From positions 1 through 18,322 of the forward strand of contig JAEWBL010000551.1 of the NCBI GenBank assembly GCA_023391175.1: DNA of 18,322 bases, read 5' to 3'. Below the pieces are notes generated by a model. It was not told where the DNA came from, searched no databases, and was given only the letters and a program-made list of their open reading frames with translations. Below, piece after piece: positions 7,723-17,562 of the stretch. Each line of letters starts with the position of its first letter. Position 1 is the first letter of the stretch. The stretch is from Pseudomonadota bacterium (GTDB lineage: Bacteria > Pseudomonadota > Alphaproteobacteria > Rhizobiales > Xanthobacteraceae). The translations under genes and the position numbers were made by a program.

Positions 7723-9330
7723 ATGGCGATCATCGAGGATGCGGTCGACCGCCGCTCCGACGCATTCCGCCGCAACCGGGAGGCACTGGAAGCCTCAGTT
7801 GCGGAGCTTCGATCCGTCGTGGAGAAGGTGGCGGAAGGCGGCGGCGCCGTCGCCCGCGAGCGGCACCTGAAGCGCGGCAAGCTGCTGCCGCGGGACCGTA
7901 TCCGCACCCTGCTCGACACCGGCTCGCCGTTCCTGGAATTAAGCCAGCTCGCCGGCTACGGCATGTATGACGACGAGGTGCCGGCCGCAGGCATCATCAC
8001 CGGCATCGGCCGTGTCTCGGGGCGCGAATGCGTCATCGTCGCCAACGATGCGACGGTGAAGGGCGGCACCTATTTCCCAATGACGGTGAAGAAACACCTG
8101 CGCGCCCAACGGGTGGCGCAGGAAAACCACCTGCCGTGCATCTATCTCGTGGATTCCGGCGGCGCCAATCTGCCCAACCAGGACGAGGTCTTCCCCGACC
8201 GCGAGCATTTCGGCCGCATCTTCTTTAATCAGGCCAACATGTCGGCCGCCGGCATCCCGCAGATCGCGGTGGTGATGGGCTCCTGCACCGCGGGCGGGGC
8301 CTATGTGCCGGCCATGGCCGACCAGTCCATCATGGTGAAGAACCAGGCCACCATCTTCCTCGGCGGCCCGCCGCTGGTGAAGGCGGCCACCGGCGAGGTC
8401 GTCACCGCGGAGGAACTGGGCGGGGCGGACGTCCACACCCGCACCTCCGGCGTCGCCGACCACATGGCGGAGAACGACGCCCATGCGCTGGGCATCGCCC
8501 GCTCCATCGTGGCCGATCTGAACACCACCAAGGCCCATTCCCTCGACATCCGGGAGCCCCGCACGCCGCTCTACGATGCCAAGGAAATCTACGGCATCGT
8601 CTCGGCCGATCCCAAGCAGCCGTTCGACGTACGCCAGATCATCGCGCGCATCGTGGACGGCTCCGAATTCGATGAGTTCAAGCCGCTCTATGGGCCGACG
8701 CTGGTGACGGGATTTGCCCGCATCTTCGGCTATCCCGTGGGGATCATCGCCAACAACGGCATCCTCTTCTCCGAGAGCGCGCTGAAGGGCGCGCATTTCG
8801 TGGAACTGTGCTGCCAGCGCAATATTCCCCTCGTCTTCCTGCAGAACATCACCGGCTTCATGGTGGGGCGGAAGTATGAGGCGGGCGGCATCGCCAAGGA
8901 CGGTGCGAAGTTCGTCACCGCCGTGTCCTGTGCGTCCGTGCCGAAGTTCACGGTGGTGATTGGCAATTCCTTCGGCGCCGGAAACTACGGCATGTGCGGG
9001 CGCGCCTTCGATCCGCGCTTCCTGTGGATGTGGCCGAATTCCCGCATCTCGGTGATGGGCGGCGAGCAGGCGGCGAACGTGCTGGCACAGGTGAAGCGCG
9101 ACGGCATCGAGGGCCGCGGCGGCAACTGGCCGGCTGAGGAGGAGGAAGCCTTCAAGGCCCCCATCCGCCACCAGTACGAGGTGCAGGGCCACCCCTATTA
9201 TTCCTCTGCCCGGCTGTGGGACGACGGGGTGATCGACCCGGCCGACACCCGCATGGTGCTGGCTCTCGCCTTGTCCGCCGCCCTCAACGCCCCAGAGCAG
9301 GAGACGCGCTTCGGCGTGTTCCGCATGTGA
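7723..9330 (+). CDS. liuB: Methylcrotonyl-CoA carboxylase, carboxyltransferase (beta) subunit
   Basis: A 535-residue acyl-CoA carboxyltransferase that moves CO2 from carboxybiotin to 3-methylcrotonyl-CoA in leucine/isovalerate breakdown, paired with the biotin-carrying alpha subunit encoded two genes on. Visible family landmarks are [20 protein letters not shown] in the N-lobe, [13 protein letters not shown] (186-198), a glycine-rich oxyanion segment, and [20 protein letters not shown] (from 375) with [20 protein letters not shown] in the C-lobe, which is the MCC-beta pattern rather than the propionyl-CoA carboxylase one. Length matches the family. I chose the ATG at 7723 (MAIIEDAVD); a TTG at 7705 is in frame but less likely. 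The Shine-Dalgarno is weak (GGGGGCGAGAG). The stop overlaps the next start as TGATG, so translation is coupled. Geranyl-CoA carboxylase is the main alternative; the downstream HMG-CoA lyase argues against it. Confidence 0.95.
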   Translation: MAIIEDAVDRRSDAFRRNREALEASVAELRSVVEKVAEGGGAVARERHLKRGKLLPRDRIRTLLDTGSPFLELSQLAGYGMYDDEVPAAGIITGIGRVSGRECVIVANDATVKGGTYFPMTVKKHLRAQRVAQENHLPCIYLVDSGGANLPNQDEVFPDREHFGRIFFNQANMSAAGIPQIAVVMGSCTAGGAYVPAMADQSIMVKNQATIFLGGPPLVKAATGEVVTAEELGGADVHTRTSGVADHMAENDAHALGIARSIVADLNTTKAHSLDIREPRTPLYDAKEIYGIVSADPKQPFDVRQIIARIVDGSEFDEFKPLYGPTLVTGFARIFGYPVGIIANNGILFSESALKGAHFVELCCQRNIPLVFLQNITGFMVGRKYEAGGIAKDGAKFVTAVSCASVPKFTVVIGNSFGAGNYGMCGRAFDPRFLWMWPNSRISVMGGEQAANVLAQVKRDGIEGRGGNWPAEEEEAFKAPIRHQYEVQGHPYYSSARLWDDGVIDPADTRMVLALALSAALNAPEQETRFGVFRM

Positions 9331-10117
9331 TGGCAATGTCCAGCCCCGGCCTCACCACAGCCGTCGAAGATGGCGTCGCCATCCTCACCCTCGACCGGCC
9401 CGAGGTGCGCAACGCCTTCGACGACGCGCTGATTGCCGCGCTGACCGAGGCCTATGAGGCGGCCATTGCAGACCCGGCCGCCGTCGCCATCCTGCTGCGC
9501 GCCAACGGGCCGGTCTTCTGCTCCGGCGGCGACCTCAACTGGATGCGCCGCATGGCCACCTATTCGCGCGAGGAGAACCTCGCCGATGCCATGGGCCTCG
9601 CGAAGCTCATGTGCACCATCGATCTCTCGCCCAAGCCCACCCTCGTGCGCATCCACGGCTCGGCCTTCGCCGGAGCGACCGGCCTCATCGCGGCGAGCGA
9701 CATCGCGGTGGCGGTGCCGGAGGCGGAATTCGCCGTCACCGAGGTGCGCATTGGCCTCATCCCGGCGGTCATCAGCCCCTATCTGGTGCGGGCCATGGGC
9801 GCACGGCAGGCCCGCCGCTATTTCCTCACCGCCGAGCGCTTCTCGGCGGTGACCGCGCGGGAGCTGGGCCTCGTCCATGAGGTGGTTCCGGCGGAGGAGC
9901 TGGACGCCGCCATCGCCCGCCACCTCAAGGCGCTGAAGGCGGCCAGCCCCGCCGCGCTCGCCGCCACGAAGGCCCTGGTCGCTGCCGTGGACCGGCCGCT
10001 CGACGAAGCCGTCATCGCCGACACCGCCCATCGCATCGCCGACCAGCGCGCCAGCGCCGACGGCCGCGAGGGCGTCACCGCCTTCCTCGAAAAGAGAAAA
10101 CCCAATTGGGGGGCCGC

Positions 10118-10121
<4 letters not shown>
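9330..10121 (+). CDS. liuC: Methylglutaconyl-CoA hydratase (enoyl-CoA hydratase/crotonase family)
   Basis: A 263-residue crotonase-fold enzyme expected to hydrate 3-methylglutaconyl-CoA to HMG-CoA, the step between the carboxylase and the lyase. The oxyanion-hole segment is FCSGGDLNWM (63-72). The second catalytic glutamate is present (E138 in AVTEVRIGLIPA), but the first, normally in GGGLEL, is replaced: AGATGL places Gly118 there. To my knowledge bacterial LiuC proteins commonly lack that first Glu, so this supports the LiuC call more than it questions activity. The ATG at 9330 overlaps the liuB stop (TGATG); ATG 9336 is an alternative two codons on. Its stop overlaps the liuD start as ATGA. 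Function rests on family plus operon position. Confidence 0.9.
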
Positions 10122-12117
<1,996 letters not shown>

Positions 12118-12118
<1 letters not shown>

Positions 12119-13023
12119 TGGCCCGCCCCGCTTCCGTCCGTATCGTCGAGGTCGGCCCCCGCGACGGGCTGCAGAACGAGCCCGGCATCGTGCCCCTGGA
12201 TGCCAAGGTGGCGCTCATCGACGCCCTGGCCGATGCCGGGCTGAAGATGATCGAAGCCGGCTCCTTCGTCTCGCCCAAGTGGGTGCCGCAGATGGCGGAC
12301 ACTGCGGAAGTGCTCGGCGCCATCAACCGCCGGGCCGGCGTGCGCTACACCGTGCTGGCGCCGAATCTGAAGGGGCTGGAGCTGGCGCTCGCGTGCGGCA
12401 TCGAGGAGGTGGCGGTGTTCACCGCGGCCTCGGAGGCCTTCACCAGTAAGAACATCAACTGCACCATCGCCGAGAGCCTGGAGCGCTTCAGCCCGCTCAT
12501 CGACCTCGCCCGCGCGCGCGGCGTGGCGGTGCGTGGCTATGTAAGCTGCGCCCTCGGCTGCCCCTATCAGGGCGAGGTGCCGGTGGCGAAGGTGGTGGAG
12601 GTGTCGGAAGCCCTCACCGCCATGGGCTGCTACGAGGTTTCGGTGAGCGACACCGTCGGCGTCGGCACACCCGACAAGGCGCAGGCGGTGACGGGGGCCG
12701 TCGCCGAGCGCATCGGCCTCGAGCGCACCGCCATCCATTTCCACGACACCTACGGGCAGGCCCTGGCCAACGTGCTGGCCTGCCTCGACATCGGCGTCGC
12801 GTCCGTGGATTCGGCCGTGGCCGGCCTGGGCGGCTGTCCCTACGCCAAGGGCGCATCAGGCAATCTCGCCACCGAGGATCTGGTCTACATGCTGAATGGA
12901 CTCGGCATCGAGACCGGCGTGGACATTGACCGCCTCGCGGCGGCTGGGCGGGCGATCACCGCGGCGCTCGGCCGCACGCCCGCCTCCAAGGTGGCGCAGG
13001 CGCTGGCCGCCAAATGCAACTGA
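12118..13023 (+). CDS. liuE: Hydroxymethylglutaryl-CoA lyase
   Basis: A 301-residue TIM-barrel lyase that cleaves HMG-CoA to acetyl-CoA and acetoacetate, the last step of leucine catabolism. It starts with VEVGPRDGLQNE, giving the catalytic Arg15 and metal-binding Asp16. The metal-binding histidines are H207 and H209 in IHFHDTYGQ, and the HMG-CoA lyase signature GLGGCPYAKGASGN holds the reactive Cys240. This signature separates it from isopropylmalate and homocitrate synthases. Length is normal (about 300). The ATG overlaps the liuD stop as TGATG; it is the last gene of the liuBCDE unit, and the next gene starts 146 bases later. Confidence 0.96.
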
Positions 13024-13027
13024 GGCG

Positions 13028-13040
13028 GCGCCGGTGGCGC
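13028..13040. terminator. Weak hairpin after liuE
   Basis: GCGCC-GGT-GGCGC is a perfect 5-bp stem with a 3-base loop, starting 5 bases after the liuE stop. No T-tract follows, so it may be a minor pause or 3'-end stabiliser rather than a true intrinsic terminator. Read-through into the O-acetylation genes is possible. Confidence 0.25.
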
Positions 13041-13169
13041 TAGCGGTCCATATCCCGTAACCTTAACGGCAGTTGAAGGGGCCGCTCCGTTGCCTTGACG
13101 GGGTGCAGCCCCTAACTGTCGCAAGGTGAAACCGGCGCAGGGTCTGCCGGTCAGTCCGGAATCGCGCTC

Positions 13170-13874
13170 ATGCCCGCGTCGAATGCCGCTTTGACCGTTT
13201 CGGGACGTGCCGTGCGGCGGCTCGCGGCGGCGACCTTTGCGCTTGCCGCTGTTACCGCTCCGTCGGCTGCGCAGGAACTGACGCGCCTTTATGCGCCGAA
13301 GCCGCCCACCGGCTCGGCCTATGTGCGTGTGGTGGACCTTGCCGCGAGCGGGGCGCCCATCGGCATCGGAAGCGCCCCGGCGGCACCTGTCCCCGCTGGC
13401 GACACCGCCACCATCTACCGCATCGTGAAGGGCGGCGCGCCCCTCTCCGTCAGCCTCGCGGGAAAGCCCGCCGAGGGCAGCATCGTGCCGCCGGCCGATG
13501 CCTTCTCCACCGTCATCGTCCCGGCCTCCGGGCCTGCGGTGGTGATTGCCGACCCCACCGAGGGGCGCAACGATCTCAAGGCGCAGCTGCGCGTCTACAA
13601 CCTCGTGCCCGGCTGCGCGGCGAGCGTGGCGGTGTCGGACGGCGGCCCCGTCGTGTTCGAGGGCGTCGCCACCAACGACACCCGCCAGCGGGCCATCAAT
13701 CCCATAGAGGCGGTGCTGGCGGCTTCCTGTGGGGCGGCGGTGTCGCAGCCGCTGAAGCTGCCGCCGCTGAAGGCGGGGGACCATTACAGCCTGTTCCTGC
13801 TGCCCGGTGCCAACGGGCCGAAGCTGGCAGGACAGCGCGACGAGACCGAGCCCTATCGCGGTCCGGGCAACTGA
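13170..13874 (+). CDS. AlgF-like periplasmic protein of a polysaccharide O-acetylation system
   Basis: A 234-residue exported protein. A signal peptide covers about residues 1-35 (basic VRRLAAATF, hydrophobic core, Ala-rich end before QELTRLY). The mature start, LTRLYAPKPPTGSAYVRVVD, resembles AlgF, which serves with AlgI/AlgJ/AlgX in alginate acetylation in the periplasm. A second beta-rich segment (DLKAQLRVYNLVPG) and two cysteines (in PGCAA and ASCGA) could belong to a second beta-sandwich module. No catalytic motif is visible. It opens a four-gene cluster and ends 9 bases before the MBOAT gene. The start lacks a strong Shine-Dalgarno. The AlgF link rests partly on context; calling the polymer alginate would go beyond the evidence. 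Confidence 0.75.
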   Translation: MPASNAALTVSGRAVRRLAAATFALAAVTAPSAAQELTRLYAPKPPTGSAYVRVVDLAASGAPIGIGSAPAAPVPAGDTATIYRIVKGGAPLSVSLAGKPAEGSIVPPADAFSTVIVPASGPAVVIADPTEGRNDLKAQLRVYNLVPGCAASVAVSDGGPVVFEGVATNDTRQRAINPIEAVLAASCGAAVSQPLKLPPLKAGDHYSLFLLPGANGPKLAGQRDETEPYRGPGN

Positions 13875-13883
13875 TCCGGTCCC

Positions 13884-15269
13884 ATGGTCTTCGCTTCCGA
13901 CAGCTTCCTTTTCCTGTTCCTGCCGGTCTTCCTTATCGTCTATGCGCTGACGCCCGGCATGGCGCGAAACATCGCCATCCTCGCTTTTTCCTGGCTCTTC
14001 TATGCGTGGTGGCGGGCGGACTTCCTGCCGCTCATCGTCTCCATCGCCATCTGGTCGTGGGCGACGGGCCTGTGGATCTCCCGCGCGGAAGGCCGGGCAC
14101 GGGGCTGGGCGCTCTTCGTCGGCATCGTCTGGCCGCTCGCGTCCCTCATCTGGTTCAAATACGCCAACATGCTGGTGCATTCGACGGAGGTGCTCACCGC
14201 CTCGGTCTGGGGCTGGCCGGACGTGCTCCTGCCCATCGGGCTTTCCTTCTTCGTGTTCGGCGCCATCTCCTATTCCACCGACGTGTTCCGCGGGACGGTG
14301 AAGGCCGAGCCTTCGTTCGTGAACTATGCCACCTACCAGTCCATGTTCGGCCACCTCGTGGCGGGTCCGGTGGTGCGCTATGAGTGGGTCGCGCAGCGCC
14401 TCAAGGAGCGCACCTTCCACCGCGCAGAATTCATGTTCGGCGTCGAGCGCTTCATGCTCGGCTTCGCCCAGAAGGTGCTGATCGCCGACACGCTCGCGCC
14501 GATGGTGGATGCCGGCTACGCCATCGCCCATCCCACCACTGCGGACGCGCTGCTTGCCGTTGCCGGCTACACGCTCCAGCTCTATTTCGACTTCTCCGGC
14601 TACAGCGCCATGGCCATCGGCCTCGGCCTCATGGTGGGCCTCAAGTTCCCGGAGAATTTCGACAACCCGTATCTCTCCACGTCGCTGGCGGAGTTCTGGC
14701 GGCGCTGGCACATCTCCCTGTCGAGCTGGCTGCGGGACTATCTCTACATTCCGCTGGGCGGAAATCGCGGCTCCACCGGCCGGGTCTCCGCCAACCTCCT
14801 CATCACCATGGGCCTCGGCGGCCTGTGGCACGGGGCCAGCTGGACCTTTCTTGTCTGGGGCCTGTGGCATGGCTTCGGGCTGATGGTGGGGCGGGTGTGG
14901 AAGAATCTCGGCCTGCCGGGAACCGGAGCCTTCGTTGGCCATATCCTCACGCTCGCCTTCGTCATGGTCGGCTGGGCGCTGTTCCGGGCGCAGAGCTGGA
15001 ATGAGGCGGGGGTGATCTTCTCCGGCCTTGCCGGTGCCAACGGCGTGGCGCTGAGCCCGGCCATGGGCGCGGCCATCCGCCCGGTGGAGATCGCGACGGT
15101 GGTGCTGGGCATCGGCCTCGTCTATCTGCCGAAACTCATGCGCATCGACCCCTCCGCGCCCAATCCCGGCCATTGGCTCAGGGCCTGGGCGGCGCTGCCC
15201 CTGTTCCTGTTCGCCGTACTGGTGCTGCAGGGACGGATGGTCGTGCCCTTCCTCTATTTCCAGTTCTGA
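13884..15269 (+). CDS. AlgI-like MBOAT-family O-acyltransferase
   Basis: A 461-residue inner-membrane protein with about ten or more hydrophobic segments. It would pass acetyl groups across the membrane toward a periplasmic acetyltransferase. The MBOAT core is clear: LPIGLSFFVFGAISYSTDVF, then GHLVAGPVVRY, LQLYFDFSGYSAMAIGLG, EFWRRWHISLSSWLRDYLYI with His276, and GLGGLWHGASWTF with the invariant catalytic His316. Length is in the usual range for the AlgI/DltB-like branch (roughly 460-520). The start ATG at 13884 follows the previous stop by 9 bases without a clear ribosome-binding site, so coupling to the upstream gene is likely. The next gene begins 9 bases after its stop. Related MBOAT proteins also act on cellulose and other exopolysaccharides, so the acceptor is open. 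Confidence 0.94.
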   Translation: MVFASDSFLFLFLPVFLIVYALTPGMARNIAILAFSWLFYAWWRADFLPLIVSIAIWSWATGLWISRAEGRARGWALFVGIVWPLASLIWFKYANMLVHSTEVLTASVWGWPDVLLPIGLSFFVFGAISYSTDVFRGTVKAEPSFVNYATYQSMFGHLVAGPVVRYEWVAQRLKERTFHRAEFMFGVERFMLGFAQKVLIADTLAPMVDAGYAIAHPTTADALLAVAGYTLQLYFDFSGYSAMAIGLGLMVGLKFPENFDNPYLSTSLAEFWRRWHISLSSWLRDYLYIPLGGNRGSTGRVSANLLITMGLGGLWHGASWTFLVWGLWHGFGLMVGRVWKNLGLPGTGAFVGHILTLAFVMVGWALFRAQSWNEAGVIFSGLAGANGVALSPAMGAAIRPVEIATVVLGIGLVYLPKLMRIDPSAPNPGHWLRAWAALPLFLFAVLVLQGRMVVPFLYFQF

Positions 15270-15278
15270 GGGGGGACG

Positions 15279-16361
15279 ATGCCGCATCTCGCCCGCGCCC
15301 TCGCAACCCTCGCCTTCCTTGCACTGATGCTGACCGGCCTCGGCTTTGTCGCCGCGCATCTGAAAGGCGAAGAGGCGCGCACCGCGCTCGCCGCGGCGGC
15401 GACCCCCGAGAATGCCCTGAACGGCCGCTTCACCGCCGTGCTCGACAAGCAGATCACCGCCGCCTTGCCCAAGCTGACGGGACTTGAGGATGTGCTCTCC
15501 GGCGTCGCCTACAAGGTCTTGGGCGATGCCGGCGATCTCGTGCGCGCCGGCTGCCCTGGCTGGCTGTTCTACCGCGAGGAGCTGATCGAGACGCCGCAGG
15601 CGCGGGCGAATTTCGAGGTCCGGCTGAAGATCGCTGCGAAGATCCGCGATGCGTTCGCGGCGCGAAATCTCGCTTTGGTGGTGCTCCCCGTTCCGGACAA
15701 GGCGCTTCTGGCGGCGGAGCATCTGTGCGGCGCCTCCGTCTCCGGCGAGGCGCGCTGGCGGTCGGACGCGTGGTGGGCGCAGAGCCGGGCGCTCGGGCTC
15801 GACCAGGTGGAGATCGCGCCCGGCTTTCCCGGTGCCGACGGTTTCCTGCGCACGGACACCCACTGGAACGTCGCCGGCGCGAAGCTCGCCGCCGGCCGGG
15901 TGGCCGAAGCGGTGCGCCAGCGCATCGGGCCGGGCACACAGAAGATCACCCTTTCGGAAAGCCCGCCCAAGCCGCGCGTCGGCGACCTCATGCGCCTCGC
16001 CGGGCTTGAGCGCACCTATCGCTGGTCCGGCCCGCAGCCGGACGAGGAGCCCGAAGTGTCCGCCAGCATCTCCCGCACCGGCGGGCTGCTGGATGACGTT
16101 CCGGGTCCGCAGGTGATCCTTGCCGGCTCGTCCTTCTCGCGCAATTCCGGCTTCCTCGAGTTTCTTCAGGCGGCCTCCGGCACCGAAGTCGCGCAGAAGA
16201 GCCGCGACGGCTCCGGCTTTGCCGGCCAGCTTCTCGAACTTCTGATGGACGAGCCGCAGATTCTGGCTGAAACCCGCCTCGTGGTGTGGGAATTCCCCAT
16301 GCGGGCGCTCACCCGGCCGCTGACGGATGTCGAACGCCGCTTTCTGGGAGATGCGAAATGA
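15279..16361 (+). CDS. AlgJ/AlgX-like SGNH-hydrolase-fold O-acetyltransferase, first copy
   Basis: A 360-residue protein with an N-terminal hydrophobic segment (about 7-26: ALATLAFLALMLTGLGFVAA) that acts as a signal anchor or uncleaved signal, placing the domain in the periplasm. The AlgJ/AlgX landmarks are visible: GWLFYREEL near 95, the D-x-H catalytic pair in RTDTHWN (D193, H195), and the serine in AGSSFSRN (most likely S285). It should transfer acetyl groups delivered by the MBOAT protein to a polysaccharide. A strong GAGGGGGG ribosome-binding site precedes the ATG. The stop overlaps the next start (ATGA). There is no C-terminal carbohydrate-binding module as in AlgX. Which of the two SGNH proteins is the AlgJ and which the AlgX equivalent cannot be settled from sequence. 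Confidence 0.88.
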   Translation: MPHLARALATLAFLALMLTGLGFVAAHLKGEEARTALAAAATPENALNGRFTAVLDKQITAALPKLTGLEDVLSGVAYKVLGDAGDLVRAGCPGWLFYREELIETPQARANFEVRLKIAAKIRDAFAARNLALVVLPVPDKALLAAEHLCGASVSGEARWRSDAWWAQSRALGLDQVEIAPGFPGADGFLRTDTHWNVAGAKLAAGRVAEAVRQRIGPGTQKITLSESPPKPRVGDLMRLAGLERTYRWSGPQPDEEPEVSASISRTGGLLDDVPGPQVILAGSSFSRNSGFLEFLQAASGTEVAQKSRDGSGFAGQLLELLMDEPQILAETRLVVWEFPMRALTRPLTDVERRFLGDAK

Positions 16362-17374
16362 CGACGTTTGCCGGCGCTGGACGCGCATTCACCCGCCGCC
16401 GCTTGCTGGCGACGAGCATGCTGGCGGGCGGCCTGATGGCGGTGGGCATGCTCGGTGCGCCGCTGCCGGCTGCGGCGCAGAACAGCGGGATCATCGCCGG
16501 CAAGGACGGCTGGCTGTTCCCGGGCTGGGAGAGCATCACCGTGCTCAACCGCGCCGGCATCACCGCCAACGTCGCCCTGATGCAGGAGGCCAAGACGGCG
16601 CTGGCGACGCGCAGCGTGACCCTGATGGTCATGGTCGTCCCCATGAAGGCACCCTTCTACAAGGAGAAGCTGCCGGACGGGACGACGGTCTCCGCCGACG
16701 TCGCCGGCCAGTATGATTTCATCCTCGACCAGCTGAGGAAGGCCGGCATCGACACCGTGGACCTGCGCCCGGCTTTGAAATCGGTCCAGACCGGCAAGCA
16801 GACCAGCTTCTACCGCGCCGACTACCATTGGACCGCCTGGGCTTCCGAGGCGGCGGCGGATGCGGTGGCGCAGGCCATCAAGGCCAAGGTCGGCAAGCTC
16901 GCGGGCAGCCCGCCCGGCGACAAGCTCGGCGAATGGGTCACGCAGCGCCATCTCGGTGATCTCGCCCAGCGCTTCCTCACGCCGGACCAGCAGAAGCAGA
17001 TCGGGCCGGACCTCTATACTGTGCGCACGCCGGCGCCGGCCAAGACATCGCTGGTGGATTCTGCGCCCGCGCCGGTCCACATCATCGGCAACAGCTTCGT
17101 GCAGCCCTATCTCGGCTTTCCGCAGAAGCTGTCCAATGCGCTCGACCGGCCGGTGTCGCTGACCTGGAACCCGGGCAATGTCGGCCCGTGGGCCACATTC
17201 CTCCAATACGTGACCTCGCCGGATTTTGCGAAGAGCCCGCCGCAGGTGCTGCTCTGGCAGTTCAACGAGGGGCCATTCCACAGCGGGCCCCAGGCGACGG
17301 ACCAGTGGGATGTGCCCTCGATCATGCCGCCCCAGACCTGGCGCGACCGCATGCTGGCGGCCGTGCGCCGGTAG
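16358..17374 (+). CDS. AlgJ/AlgX-like SGNH-hydrolase-fold O-acetyltransferase, second copy, with Tat-type signal
   Basis: A 338-residue exported protein. The N-terminus has a twin-arginine pattern, FTRRRLLATSMLAGG, then a moderately hydrophobic stretch and an Ala-rich cleavage site before QNSGIIAG; this suggests export of a folded protein. The mature part starts GKDGWLFPGWESI, matching the AlgX/AlgJ domain. The catalytic pair is D155-H157 in RADYHWTAW and the serine is S246 in IIGNSFVQPY. It is only distantly similar to the first SGNH protein, so it is not a recent tandem copy. The start overlaps the previous stop (ATGA). It is the last gene before the strong terminator at 17406-17441. Confidence 0.86.
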   Translation: MTTFAGAGRAFTRRRLLATSMLAGGLMAVGMLGAPLPAAAQNSGIIAGKDGWLFPGWESITVLNRAGITANVALMQEAKTALATRSVTLMVMVVPMKAPFYKEKLPDGTTVSADVAGQYDFILDQLRKAGIDTVDLRPALKSVQTGKQTSFYRADYHWTAWASEAAADAVAQAIKAKVGKLAGSPPGDKLGEWVTQRHLGDLAQRFLTPDQQKQIGPDLYTVRTPAPAKTSLVDSAPAPVHIIGNSFVQPYLGFPQKLSNALDRPVSLTWNPGNVGPWATFLQYVTSPDFAKSPPQVLLWQFNEGPFHSGPQATDQWDVPSIMPPQTWRDRMLAAVRR

Positions 17375-17405
17375 GGTTTCGGTTAACATCTCCTGCCGAA
17401 GTATT

Positions 17406-17441
17406 AACGGCGCGCGAGGGAAACGCCCCTTGCGCGCCGTT
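17406..17441 (+). terminator. Strong intrinsic terminator of the O-acetylation operon
   Basis: Arms AACGGCGCGC and GCGCGCCGTT pair perfectly over 10 bp, and inner bases GAGGG/CCCTT add up to five more pairs (one G-U), leaving a loop of about 6 bases. TTTCCGTTT follows. It starts 31 bases after the stop of the second SGNH gene and separates the operon from the TPR gene. Confidence 0.85.
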
Positions 17442-17442
17442 T

Positions 17443-17494
17443 CCGTTTACGATTTCGCAAGAAACGGGTCACCAAAGTAAATGATCCGTTTACG
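17443..17494. repeat. Short direct repeat CCGTTTACG, two copies, upstream of the TPR gene
   Basis: CCGTTTACG occurs at 17443-17451 and 17486-17494, 43 bases apart (about four helical turns). The second copy also forms an inverted repeat GTAAA-N7-TTTAC at 17477-17493. It may be a regulator site for the downstream promoter, or chance; nothing else supports it. Confidence 0.3.
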
Positions 17495-17524
17495 GCATCC
17501 GATTATTGCATCTCGTTGTTAAGG

Positions 17525-17539
17525 TTAACTGGGGTTTAA
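17525..17539 (+). promoter_or_regulatory. Candidate CtrA box, TTAA-N7-TTAA
   Basis: TTAACTGGGGTTTAA matches the alphaproteobacterial CtrA consensus TTAA-N7-TTAA exactly and ends 23 bases before the TPR gene start. A further TTAA directly upstream (17519-17522) makes a cluster of three TTAA words within 21 bases of GC-rich DNA. CtrA links expression to the cell cycle, motility or envelope; binding here is inferred only. Confidence 0.45.
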
Positions 17540-17562
17540 GTAATCGCTGCCAAGGTGGCCCC

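Noticed and set aside
13095..13118. TTGACG followed by TAACTG as a promoter of the AlgF-like gene
   Set aside because: The spacing is only 12 bases and there is no acceptable -10 box at 16-18 bases; not a credible sigma-70 promoter.
12885..16388. Very long open frame (about 1167 codons) on the minus strand opposite liuE, algF-, algI- and algJ-like genes
   Set aside because: It is a composition shadow of GC-rich codons: His/Arg/Glu-rich, no domain, and it covers several well-supported plus-strand genes and their gaps.
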